From: Listeria costaricensis
GTDB lineage: Bacteria > Bacillota > Bacilli > Lactobacillales > Listeriaceae
Reading direction: 5' to 3'
Assembly (NCBI RefSeq): GCF_900183385.1
Contig: NZ_FXUT01000001.1
Coordinates: forward strand, 310,001-374,000
Length of the DNA: 64,000 nucleotides
Shown here: piece by piece, positions 55,086 to 63,377 of the stretch
How positions within the stretch are numbered: the stretch's first letter is position 1
How the letters are laid out: each line of letters opens with the position of its first letter
Notes under the pieces: model-generated
The model's database searches: none
Seen by the model: the letters and a program-made list of their open reading frames with translations, nothing else
Told to the model about the DNA's origin: nothing
Made by a program: the position numbers and the translations under genes

Positions 55086-56555
55086 TTATGATTGTGCTTC
55101 CTTGTGAACGACGGGTTCCAAACCACTTGGATTTTTGCGGATGAAAAGCGTCAATATACACGCAATAACAGAAAGAATCGATGCAGCTAAAAAGGCCGTT
55201 TCAATCCCGTGAATCAAAATGTGATCCGCAATCTGCTGCTGTGTTTTCCCGGCAACCTCTGCACCTGTCAACTGCTTTCCAAAACTTGCGGCGCTTTTTG
55301 ACATGACTGTGATTAGCGCGGCAGTCCCAATCGAGCCGGCAACCTGCCGGATTGTATTAAACATTGCCGAACCATGTGCAGCAAGTGAAAGAGGCAAAGA
55401 ATTTAGCGCGGCCGTTTGAAGCGGCATCATGACCATGGCCATCCCACTTGCCCGAATGGTTTGGACGATAACAATGTAAAGTAGTGTTGTTTGCTCATCC
55501 AGATTTGTAAATAAGAAGGTGGTCGAAGCCATAATGAGGAGCCCGATTAGCGACAAATACTTGGCGCCAAAACGGTCGAACAGCATCCCTGTTACCGGTG
55601 AGAGAACCGCAGTCATGAGTGCACCCGGAAGCAGGACCAGCCCCGAATCGAGCGGTGAAAAGCCGCGCACATTTTGTAAGAAAATCGGCAAAAGTAGCAT
55701 CCCGCCATATAGCCCCATCATGACGAAAAAGCTGATCGTAGTGGTTAATGTGAAAGTTGGATTTTTAAAGACGTTGAAGTTTAACAGAGGTGTGCGGCTA
55801 CGGCTCTGATACCAAATAAATAGGCATAAGACGACCAGGCCTAGGAGGATAAAACCAAGTACTTTCATAGTGAGCCAGTCGTGATCGCCGGCATTACTGA
55901 AACCGAGCAGGAGACTGCCAAAGCCGACAGTTGACATAAGGAGCCCCAAAATATCCAGTTTCGGAAAAGTTCGTTTCCCGACATTGCGCAGTAGAAAAAT
56001 GGCTACCACAATATCAAGTAGTGCAAACGGAATAATAATGAAAAATAAATCGCGCCATGCGAATTCCTGCACGATCCAGCCGGAAAGTGTCGGTCCGATC
56101 GCAGGGGCAAAGTTCATGGCAAGCCCAATCAGCCCCATTGCCCTGCCGCGACGTTCTATTGGAAATAAGTTCAAAACAACTACTGTGAGAAGCGGCATCA
56201 CGACCCCTGCTCCAACAGCCTGAATCATTCGACCGGCAATCAGCATGCCATAATTTGCGGCAAAGCCACCTACTGCTGTCCCAATCGCAAACGTAATCAT
56301 TGCAAACAGATAGAGTTGTCTTGTTGTAAATCTTTCAATTAAAAACGCAGTCGTTGGGATCATTACGCCATTTACAAGCATAAAACCAGTCGAAAGCCAT
56401 TGTCCTTGACTTGCGGTAATGGAAAAATCCCGCATAATACTCGGAAGCGCCACATTCATCAATGTCTGATTGAGAATGGTTACAAAGGCACCCATCAGCA
56501 TAACGATCAGGATGCCGTTTCGCTTGACGCTTGTTACATTTGCTTTCATATTCAT
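55086..56555 (-). CDS. MFS drug efflux transporter, DHA2 family (14 helices)
   Basis: A 489-residue major facilitator of the EmrB/QacA (DHA2) group, with about 14 membrane segments. Motif C-like GAFVTILNQTLMNVALPSI lies in helix 1, GAGVVMPLLTVVV follows, and antiporter motif AIGPTLSGWIV is in helix 5. It probably exports cationic or lipophilic drugs by proton antiport. Its start overlaps the MarR gene stop by four bases (ATGA), a coupled pair, so the repressor likely governs its own transporter. Closest known relatives are Listeria and Bacillus LmrB-type pumps; substrate is unknown. Confidence 0.92.
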   Translation of the reverse strand: MNMKANVTSVKRNGILIVMLMGAFVTILNQTLMNVALPSIMRDFSITASQGQWLSTGFMLVNGVMIPTTAFLIERFTTRQLYLFAMITFAIGTAVGGFAANYGMLIAGRMIQAVGAGVVMPLLTVVVLNLFPIERRGRAMGLIGLAMNFAPAIGPTLSGWIVQEFAWRDLFFIIIPFALLDIVVAIFLLRNVGKRTFPKLDILGLLMSTVGFGSLLLGFSNAGDHDWLTMKVLGFILLGLVVLCLFIWYQSRSRTPLLNFNVFKNPTFTLTTTISFFVMMGLYGGMLLLPIFLQNVRGFSPLDSGLVLLPGALMTAVLSPVTGMLFDRFGAKYLSLIGLLIMASTTFLFTNLDEQTTLLYIVIVQTIRASGMAMVMMPLQTAALNSLPLSLAAHGSAMFNTIRQVAGSIGTAALITVMSKSAASFGKQLTGAEVAGKTQQQIADHILIHGIETAFLAASILSVIACILTLFIRKNPSGLEPVVHKEAQS

Positions 56556-56995
56556 GTATCCTTAGATCCCTCTCTTTCTAAAATCGCCAAAATTGCACGG
56601 TGCGTCTCTAAGAGTTCATGGAGGGGCTCAGACCCTGCTTCTAAAATCGGTTCCAGTCGTTTGAAAAACAGTTCATATGTTTCGCTCGCTTTTTCTTCGC
56701 CAGCTTTTGTTAGGACTAAATTAAGCGTACGTCGATTTTCTGCGTTTCGGGCACGTGTTAAAAAACCCGCTTTGACAAGTCGGTCGACAATTCCAGAGGC
56801 AGTACTTTTACTTAATTTCATTCGTTCGGAAAGCTCACCGAGTGTTAAATGTGGCTCTTTGCGAATCAAGCTGAGTGCCAACAGCTGCATCACCGTAATC
56901 CCATGCCGAGCCGCTTCATCCGCCAGAAAATGATTGATCTTTTTATGCACATCTCGAAATGACAGCACGACTTCACGAACCAGATTTTCATCCAT
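56552..56995 (-). CDS. MarR family transcriptional regulator
   Basis: A 147-residue winged-helix repressor: helix-turn-helix LTLGELSERMKLSKSTASGIVDRL near 62-85 (shown as its two halves LTLGELSERMKLSKS and TASGIVDRL), wing ENRRTLNLVLTKAG near 96-109, flanked by dimer helices. ATG 56995 follows GAGAAAC; longer frames would begin inside the operator region. Two palindromes overlapping its promoter at 57019-57045 fit autorepression. Coupled to the MFS transporter downstream. Confidence 0.93.
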   Translation of the reverse strand: MDENLVREVVLSFRDVHKKINHFLADEAARHGITVMQLLALSLIRKEPHLTLGELSERMKLSKSTASGIVDRLVKAGFLTRARNAENRRTLNLVLTKAGEEKASETYELFFKRLEPILEAGSEPLHELLETHRAILAILEREGSKDT

Positions 56996-57018
56996 GTTTC
57001 TCTTAACCCCCCCGTAGT

Positions 57019-57045
57019 TTCGCATGCGAATAATTCGTATGCGAA
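57019..57045. promoter_or_regulatory. Double palindromic operator of the MarR–MFS unit
   Basis: TTCGCATGCGAA (57019-57030, perfect) and TTCGTATGCGAA (57034-57045, one base off) are separated by three bases, so their centres are 15 bases apart. They lie over the presumed promoter of the MarR gene. Confidence 0.65.
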
Positions 57046-57170
57046 CAATTAGCAATCATAACTTTACGCCTGATTTTCTTCCTTGTCAACGATTCGTTTT
57101 CCACCGCATTTTTATGCAAACGATCCCAATCGCACCACATCAACTTATAATAGAATTGAAAAAAATTACA

Positions 57171-57202
57171 AAAAAAGAATGTCGATAGCAAAACCGACAT
57201 TC
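57171..57202 (-). terminator. Terminator after dat
   Basis: GAATGTCG / CGACATTC perfect 8-bp stem, 10-base loop and a long T run on the minus strand. Confidence 0.9.
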
Positions 57203-57220
57203 CCTTCCTTATACGCCCTC

Positions 57221-58096
57221 TTATTTAGCCGTAATAAGTGCACCTTCTCCGCAGCGCCGTTCAATTTCTTTTTCAAATAGTTCATGAATACGTGCTGTCA
57301 CTGGGCCACGTTTCCCATCTCCTACTGTTTGACCATTCAAATTGATGATCGGTGTAACCTCAAGCGTCGTACTAGAAATGAAAATTTCATCGGCTGTTTC
57401 AAGATCCTGAACAGTAAAATCTGCTTCATGGACAGTGATGCCAGCCTCACTTGCCACTTGATTAATCACTTGACGCGTAATACCATTTAAAATTAAATTA
57501 TCTGCACCATGAGTCCATAGCTCGCCATTTTTAATGATCGATACATTTGAAGCAGAACATTCTGTCACCAAGTCTCCGCGATGCAGGATGGCTTCTAACG
57601 CGCCTGCTTGATGCGCTTTATTTTTTGCCAAAATATTTCCTAATAAACTGATACTTTTAATGTCACAGCGCAGCCAGCGAACATCTTCTAGTGTGATCGC
57701 TTTGCCGCCCGCCACAAATTGCCCCTCATTGCGCGGCACATTTGAAGCAGAAGCCGTTAAGATACCTTCAAGTGGAAACGCATCTGGAATGACGTGATTG
57801 CGCGGCATTTGGATTCCGCGTGATACTTGCAGGTATACATTGCCAGTTTGAATGTTATTCTCTTTCACCAAACTTTCTAACAACTCACGCAATTTATCTT
57901 TTGAATAAGGAATTGTAAGTTCGATTTTGGCGGCGCTGGCATACAAGCGGTCAATATGTTCTTCATATGTAAAAAATTGACCGTTATAAAGACGAACCAC
58001 TTCATACACACCATCGCCAAACTGATAACCGCGGTCTTCGATGTCTACTTTCGCTTCGTCACGTTCCACCAATTGATCATTTACTAAAACTTTCAT
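57221..58096 (-). CDS. dat: D-amino-acid (D-alanine) aminotransferase
   Basis: PLP class IV aminotransferase that makes D-glutamate from D-alanine and 2-oxoglutarate, feeding peptidoglycan synthesis. In 291 residues: RGYQFGDGVYEVVRLYNG near 22, the PLP Lys in RCDIKSISLLGNI near 145, the Glu in VTECSASNVSI near 177, and ISSTTLEVTPI. ATG 58096 is eight bases after GGAG; GTG 58105 is too close to the site. It lies 100 bases after pepV with a terminator between; no strong promoter of its own is seen. In L. monocytogenes this enzyme and racE are together needed for D-glutamate. Confidence 0.96.
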   Translation of the reverse strand: MKVLVNDQLVERDEAKVDIEDRGYQFGDGVYEVVRLYNGQFFTYEEHIDRLYASAAKIELTIPYSKDKLRELLESLVKENNIQTGNVYLQVSRGIQMPRNHVIPDAFPLEGILTASASNVPRNEGQFVAGGKAITLEDVRWLRCDIKSISLLGNILAKNKAHQAGALEAILHRGDLVTECSASNVSIIKNGELWTHGADNLILNGITRQVINQVASEAGITVHEADFTVQDLETADEIFISSTTLEVTPIINLNGQTVGDGKRGPVTARIHELFEKEIERRCGEGALITAK

Positions 58097-58130
58097 TTCT
58101 TTCACTCCTTATTTTTTCTACTTGAAAGCT

Positions 58131-58177
58131 TTTAAAAAATAAGAGCCGCATGCAAACTCTGAGGCCTGCACACGGCT
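58131..58177 (-). terminator. Terminator after pepV
   Basis: AGCCGTGTGCA / TGCATGCGGCT, 11 pairs with two wobbles, then CTTATTTTTT on the minus strand. Confidence 0.85.
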
Positions 58178-58199
58178 AGAATTTTTTCAATTATACCCT

Positions 58200-59612
58200 T
58201 TATTTTGCCAGTTTGTAAAGGGCTTCTGCATAAATAGCAGTAGCTTTTAGTAAATCATCAAAGTAGCTGAATTCATCTTTTTGGTGCATCGTGTCTTCAC
58301 GTCCTGGGAACAAGGCGCCAAATGCTACCCCTGTTTCAAGATGACGCGCGTATGTACCGCCGCCAATTGAAAGCAGTGTTGCTTCTTCGCCAGTATGTTT
58401 CGTGTAGACTTCTTGCAAAATTTGAATAAGCGGATGATCCTGTGGCACAAATAGTGGTTTGGAATCATTGTAATGCGAGTACTCGGCATTATATTCCAAC
58501 ACGACTGTTTCTGCTTTATTTTTCAGTTTATCCATGTCAGCTGTTACTGGGTAGCGGAAGTTTAAGCCATAACGGCCGCCTTCGCTTACGCTATAGCGGA
58601 TTACGCCAACATTCATTGTAAGCTCGCCGCTTTCTTTATCTTCATAGTTGATACCTAGTTTGACTGCACGTGAATCGCCAAATAGATAGTCACGACCAAA
58701 TGCAACAAAATCTTTAGCCGCACCTGTCAGTTCAAAACCGCCAAGGAAAGCCACTAAATGAAGACCGGCATTGATCCCATTGTTCGGTTCCATCGCATGG
58801 GCAGATTTTCCGACAACAGAAATAGTAGCCTGTGTGCCTTCTGTTTCAATTTCGCCTGTTACATCATGATTTTGCAAGAAATCCGCAAAAGCTTTTTCAA
58901 GTTTGTCCACATCTTTTACGTCTTCCAAAACAACGCGTGCATGATCTGGCACCATATTGTAGCGTTCGCCAGATTCAAAGCTGATCAAACGGAAATCAGC
59001 TGCTCCGTCTTTTTCGCCACCTTTAAAGGAAACGTCCAGTTCGGAAATCCCTTTTTCCGCGTGAATGATTGGGAATTCTGCATCTGGAACAAAAGCAACA
59101 GTTGGTTGTTCTTCTGTTTCAAAATAGCGTTCTACACAGCTCATTCCACTTTCTTCATCAGAACCGACGATAATTCGAATTCTGCGTGAAATTGGCAGAC
59201 CAAGCTCCTTGATAATTTTCAGTGCATAATAGCCAGCAATCGTTGGGCCTTTATCGTCCGCAACTCCGCGTGCATATAATTTGCCATCTTTTAGAATGGG
59301 ATCGAATGGATCGTGGCTCCAGCCGTCACCAACCGGTACAACATCCACGTGACCAAGCACGCCGACAAGCTCTTCACCCGCACCATATTCTAAATGGCCG
59401 GCTACGTTCCCAACTTCTTTTGTTGTAAATCCGTCTTTTGCACCTAGTTCGATCATATAATCAAGTGCACGTTTTACATCAGGGCCAAATGGCGCATCTT
59501 CTGTACTCTTGCTATCGTCCCGCACGCTCGGAATGCGAAGCAACCCTTCTAGATCTTTTAGAAAATCGTCTCGGCGACTTTCCACTTCTTTTTGCCAATC
59601 GATTGTACTCAT
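58200..59612 (-). CDS. pepV: Dipeptidase PepV (family M20)
   Basis: Cytosolic zinc dipeptidase with broad specificity, 470 residues. Metal and catalytic residues: GHVDVVPVGDGW near 88, GVADDKGP near 118 (Asp bridging), GSDEESGMS near 153 (catalytic Glu), VPDAEFP, and a C-terminal His in the GGTYARHL stretch. A lid domain is inserted in the middle (about 185-380). ATG 59612 follows AAGGAC. The gene appears monocistronic; a possible -10 TACAAT lies about 45 bases upstream. Confidence 0.95.
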   Translation of the reverse strand: MSTIDWQKEVESRRDDFLKDLEGLLRIPSVRDDSKSTEDAPFGPDVKRALDYMIELGAKDGFTTKEVGNVAGHLEYGAGEELVGVLGHVDVVPVGDGWSHDPFDPILKDGKLYARGVADDKGPTIAGYYALKIIKELGLPISRRIRIIVGSDEESGMSCVERYFETEEQPTVAFVPDAEFPIIHAEKGISELDVSFKGGEKDGAADFRLISFESGERYNMVPDHARVVLEDVKDVDKLEKAFADFLQNHDVTGEIETEGTQATISVVGKSAHAMEPNNGINAGLHLVAFLGGFELTGAAKDFVAFGRDYLFGDSRAVKLGINYEDKESGELTMNVGVIRYSVSEGGRYGLNFRYPVTADMDKLKNKAETVVLEYNAEYSHYNDSKPLFVPQDHPLIQILQEVYTKHTGEEATLLSIGGGTYARHLETGVAFGALFPGREDTMHQKDEFSYFDDLLKATAIYAEALYKLAK

Positions 59613-59708
59613 TCGCTTTTCAGTCCTTCCACTTATTACTTACGTCTACTATTGTAAACCCTTTTTCCCTACTAGGAAAGCCGTAACTTAAAAAAAAGAA
59701 AATTTCAC

Positions 59709-60125
59709 TTATCTTGCGCCCATAAAACCCTTGATTGCCTCAAAATCCCAACGCGCCATTCGGTCGGCAAACACAATATCCATTTGTGCAAGTGAGGCTT
59801 TTTCAAGCGGCAAAAATTGATAAGCAACATGTTCTTCTGATAAACGAATCGTTCCGTTTTCCGGCATTTCGACCAAGTAGAAAACACCTGTAATCTGATA
59901 ATCAGGTTGAAAATTTTCCCACGTGTCATAAAGAATAAACGGCTGTACTTCAAGGCCTGTTTCTTCGTAGACTTCACGGAAAAGGCATTCGCCATGCGTC
60001 TCGCCAAAATTCATTTTTCCGCCAGGCAGTTCATAAACATCTCCCGCTTGGCCTTTCTTTTTTAAAGCAAGAAACGTATCCCCTTTGACGATCACTGCTT
60101 TTACAGCAGGAATAACAGGTTTCAT
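59709..60125 (-). CDS. Nudix hydrolase
   Basis: A 138-residue Nudix protein. The box is complete: GKMNFGE, seven residues, then REVYEETGL, near 36-58. Substrate cannot be told from sequence; candidates are oxidised or non-canonical nucleoside triphosphates, or other nucleoside diphosphate derivatives. ATG 60125 follows AAAGGGGGA. It is divergent from nnrD, 106 bases away, and next to pepV downstream. It has no clear terminator. Confidence 0.88.
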   Translation of the reverse strand: MKPVIPAVKAVIVKGDTFLALKKKGQAGDVYELPGGKMNFGETHGECLFREVYEETGLEVQPFILYDTWENFQPDYQITGVFYLVEMPENGTIRLSEEHVAYQFLPLEKASLAQMDIVFADRMARWDFEAIKGFMGAR

Positions 60126-60231
60126 TTTACAAATCCCCCTTTCTTCCGATATGATGAGATGGATGATCCGCCCTCTATTTTAGCGCGATTGCTGAAAGAA
60201 ATTCAAGTAGAAATCGAAAGGAAGTCAAATC

Positions 60232-61059
60232 ATGAAAAAAATTACACCCAAGCACGTCTGCCATGTTATTCATGAACGAGATGAGGAGGGCTATAAAAAT
60301 CAATATGGGAAAGTATTGATTGTAGCAGGAAATGACATGTATGGCGGTGCAGGTATCATGGCCGCTGAAGGAGCAGTCTATAGCGGCGCAGGCCTCGTTA
60401 CCCTCGCCTCACATCCCGTCAATCGAAGCGCCCTTCATGCCCGTTTGCCTGAATGTATGTTTCTCGACTATACGGATAGCAAGCGCTTGAAAGAACTTTT
60501 GCCAAATTTTGATACCCTTTTGATTGGGCCGGGGCTTGGGCTAGACGAGACTGCCCATGAACTGCTGTCTCTGATTCTTGCGGAAAGTTTGGCAGAGCAG
60601 CAGCTAATTATTGATGGTGACGGGATTACACTTTTTGCTAGAAATCAGTTACCAAAGCCAAAAGCCCAACTGATTTTCACTCCGCATCAAGGGGAATGGG
60701 AGCGTCTGAAAAATCTGCTTCCAAAAACGGATGATCCGGCAGAATTTGCCGAACAGCTGCCCGCTACCCTCGTTTTAAAAGGACACCGGACACGGGTTTA
60801 TACATCCGCTGATATTTGGCAAAATGTTTATGGGTCTCCCGCCATGGCGACTGGTGGAATGGGTGATACGCTTGCTGGTATTATCGCAGGGCTGCTTCAC
60901 CAAACGGAGCAACCTATCGACGGATTGCTCGCAGCTGTCTTTTTTCACAGTTATATTGCCGATACTTTAGCGAAAAAATGTTTTGTGGTTCGTCCAACCG
61001 AAGTGGCTGCCCAACTTCCAGCGTACTTGAAGATTTTTAGTGAAATGACAGAAAGCTGA
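60232..61059 (+). CDS. nnrD: ADP-dependent NAD(P)H-hydrate dehydratase
   Basis: Repairs damaged NAD(P)H hydrates, using ADP or ATP. The 275 residues are the stand-alone YjeF C-terminal, ribokinase-like domain: GKVLIVAGNDMYGGAGIM near 23, AVYSGAGLVTLAS, IGPGLGLDETA, FTPHQGEWERL, LKGHRTRVY, and the catalytic ATGGMGDTLAGIIAGLL near 202-218. The epimerase half (NnrE) is absent and would lie elsewhere. ATG 60232 follows AAAGGAAG. Convergent with murJ and sharing a long terminator. Confidence 0.93.
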   Translation: MKKITPKHVCHVIHERDEEGYKNQYGKVLIVAGNDMYGGAGIMAAEGAVYSGAGLVTLASHPVNRSALHARLPECMFLDYTDSKRLKELLPNFDTLLIGPGLGLDETAHELLSLILAESLAEQQLIIDGDGITLFARNQLPKPKAQLIFTPHQGEWERLKNLLPKTDDPAEFAEQLPATLVLKGHRTRVYTSADIWQNVYGSPAMATGGMGDTLAGIIAGLLHQTEQPIDGLLAAVFFHSYIADTLAKKCFVVRPTEVAAQLPAYLKIFSEMTES

Positions 61060-61149
61060 AAAAGCGCACATCCCCTTTTAATATGAAACGCCTGAACTCA
61101 CTCACAAGCGTTTTTACATATTAAATAGAAGAGATGTGCGCTTTTTTTA
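61058..61149. terminator. Long shared terminator of nnrD and murJ
   Basis: An outer stem AAAGCGCACATC / GATGTGCGCTTT, with inner pairs TAATATG/CATATTA and AAACGC/GCGTTT, about 90 bases in all. T runs on both strands; it reaches into the murJ stop codon. Confidence 0.85.
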
Positions 61150-62760
61150 ACGAATGCCCAAGCGTTTTCTAAGAGCAGTTCCTCGTGGTCCGAACAATTT
61201 ATCTGACAAATGCAGTTTGAGCGACAGATAGCCATAAACGATTGCGCCAATCCCACCGCAGATGATCACAAGGAGGAGCGCGCTTAATTTATGATCTGGA
61301 CTGATAAACGTGGCAAGACCAAAGTAAGCAAGCAAAACTGCGCCTGCCATTGCGGCTGTCAAAAAGAAAAATAGGACGGTTCGCCGAAAAATAAGCGAAA
61401 AGGAAAAGCGGACATATTTTTTAATGATATAGAGCATGAAGATGCAGCTGACGGCATAGCCAATTCCTGTAGCAAGAATGGCTCCCTTTGCTTCAAAAAG
61501 CATAATCAGCGGCATTTGCAGCACCGTTTTTGCAAGCAGTCCGAGTAACAGCCCGAGGACCGTAAACCGCTGCTCATCAATCCCTTGTAAAACTGCGGCG
61601 GCCACGCTGAACAATGAGAACAAAATCGCGATTGGTGCATAAAATTGCAGTAAGTCTACCCCAGTTTCACTCGCTGTAAAGAAAACGGTAAAAAGTGGTC
61701 TTGCCAAGAGAGCAATCCCAAAACATGCCGGTATCGTCAAAAACAGCAGAATCTGAAAAACATCATTTAGTTGGCGTTTGACCTGTCCGCGTTCTCCTCG
61801 GACATAAGCGGCTGTCACAAGCGGAACCAGCGCCATGGAAAAAGCGATCGCAAGCGTGCCCGGAATCAAAATTAGTTTTTGCACGTCAAAGTTGATGATG
61901 GCCACGTAGGAATTCACTTTGTCTGCTGCAACACCAATGTAGCTGAGCACTCGTCCCAGTGTGAACTGATCGACCAGTTGATAAAGGGCATTGGATGAAC
62001 CCACGATAATGAACGGAATTGCGGACAGAATGATCTGTTTGTAGAGCGTGCCGATCGACACGTGCAATTCACCGCGCGTTTCAAGCAGCAGCCGGTCGAG
62101 CCCTGGTTTTCGTTTGAAATAGTACCATAGAAGTAGAAGCAGGCTGGCAAGCGCACCCACAAAGGCCGAAAATGTCGCTAAGCTGATGGCGGTCACCACA
62201 TTACCATCTAGCACATACATCACGACAAAAGTGCTACCCAGCAAGAAGATAATTCTGACTACTTGTTCAATGACTTGCGAAATGGCTGGCGGTCCCATCG
62301 AATTGTACCCTTGGAAAAAGCCGCGGAGTAAGCTCATCACCGGAATGATCAAAAGGGCGAAACTGACGGCGCGAATGACCTGGATGCCATCTTCCAGACT
62401 GTACCCGCCTTCTAGCTGCTGCATACTGGCAAGAATCGGTGCTAGGGCGTACATCGCAATAAAGCATAGGATACCGGAGGCAATCATGAGATAGACACCC
62501 GTTCGGAAGAGTCTTCGGCCGATTGCATATTCTTCCATCGCATTGTACTTGGCAATATATTTAGCAACTGCAAGCGGAATCCCGGCAGTAGCTACACTGA
62601 GAAACAGCTGGTATGGCACATAACCGAAATTATAAAGAAGGGCCGGCTTGTCCCCGCCAATAATGGCATAAAACGGAATGACATATAAAATACCTAACAC
62701 TTTGGAAATGAGTGTTCCGAGTGTCAGGATAAATGTCCCTCGAAGTAATTTTGATCCCAT
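61147..62760 (-). CDS. murJ: Lipid II flippase MurJ (YtgP)
   Basis: A 537-residue polytopic membrane protein of the MOP exporter superfamily, polysaccharide-biosynthesis branch, with about 14 helices. The opening helix is LRGTFILTLGTLISKVLGILYVI in pieces (TFILTLGTLISKVLG, ILYVIPFYAI), typical of the family, and charged residues line the cavity region (RAVSFALLIIPVMSLLRGFFQG). B. subtilis YtgP was shown to act as MurJ in moving lipid II across the membrane. ATG 62760 follows AAGGAAG. It links with murC and dat in the window to wall synthesis. Confidence 0.9.
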   Translation of the reverse strand: MGSKLLRGTFILTLGTLISKVLGILYVIPFYAIIGGDKPALLYNFGYVPYQLFLSVATAGIPLAVAKYIAKYNAMEEYAIGRRLFRTGVYLMIASGILCFIAMYALAPILASMQQLEGGYSLEDGIQVIRAVSFALLIIPVMSLLRGFFQGYNSMGPPAISQVIEQVVRIIFLLGSTFVVMYVLDGNVVTAISLATFSAFVGALASLLLLLWYYFKRKPGLDRLLLETRGELHVSIGTLYKQIILSAIPFIIVGSSNALYQLVDQFTLGRVLSYIGVAADKVNSYVAIINFDVQKLILIPGTLAIAFSMALVPLVTAAYVRGERGQVKRQLNDVFQILLFLTIPACFGIALLARPLFTVFFTASETGVDLLQFYAPIAILFSLFSVAAAVLQGIDEQRFTVLGLLLGLLAKTVLQMPLIMLFEAKGAILATGIGYAVSCIFMLYIIKKYVRFSFSLIFRRTVLFFFLTAAMAGAVLLAYFGLATFISPDHKLSALLLVIICGGIGAIVYGYLSLKLHLSDKLFGPRGTALRKRLGIR

Positions 62761-62821
62761 CGCTTTACTTCCTTATCTAAAAAATAGTAACATTCTTGTC
62801 TACTTTACCATTTAATTACTC

Positions 62822-62877
62822 AAAAAAAAAGAACCTTCCTGCAAAAATTGATTAAGATTACAGAAAGATTCTTTTTA
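62822..62877 (-). terminator. Terminator after the 143-residue membrane gene
   Basis: AAAAAGAATCTTTCTG / CAGGAAGGTTCTTTTT, 16-bp stem with wobbles, followed by a T run on the minus strand. Confidence 0.8.
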
Positions 62878-62882
62878 AGTCG

Positions 62883-63314
62883 TTAGGATATCTCTTTTTT
62901 CATTTTTCTGACGCTGAAAAAAGAGAGTGCTGCAAACACGATTAGAGCAAATGGAATGACGAGATTACCAACCTGTGCCGTCTGCTTTACAAACATCATC
63001 ACAACGGAAAAAATAATGTAGGCGATGTAAACGAGATAGACAAGCCCTGAAATCGGCTCGTCTTTTTTTAATTTAAAAAATGTCAGCAAAAGCCAACCGC
63101 CGATTGCTAAAAAAGCCACCGTATTGAGCCCGCTGTTTAGAATCATCTTTTGGAAATCTGCTTCGGATAATTTGGCCACAATCTCACTTCTCATGGAATT
63201 CACGGCAACCAGCCCGATAATCGATAATAGCCCTTGCAAAATGGAGATGACGGAAAGTGTCATCGTGACGTAGCGCGTCGTTTTGTGCAGATACGTTTCT
63301 TCTGTTTCTTGCAT
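62883..63314 (-). CDS. Four-helix membrane protein, unknown
   Basis: A 143-residue hydrophobic protein with four predicted helices: about 15-38 (VTMTLSVISILQGLLSIIGL), 64-80 (VAFLAIGGWLLLTFF), 90-108 (LVYLVYIAYIIFSVVMMFV), and 115-133 (NLVIPFALIVFAALSFFSV). N- and C-termini are charged. No known family is recognised. ATG 63314 follows AGAAGG. It comes 63 bases after trpA, without an obvious terminator between, so it may be read through from the trp operon, yet nothing suggests a role in tryptophan synthesis. Confidence 0.8.
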   Translation of the reverse strand: MQETEETYLHKTTRYVTMTLSVISILQGLLSIIGLVAVNSMRSEIVAKLSEADFQKMILNSGLNTVAFLAIGGWLLLTFFKLKKDEPISGLVYLVYIAYIIFSVVMMFVKQTAQVGNLVIPFALIVFAALSFFSVRKMKKEIS

Positions 63315-63377
63315 ATTTTCGGCCTTCTTTCTATTCGCTTTCTACTAAAACGACTTTACCACGACTGCCTTGGCTTT

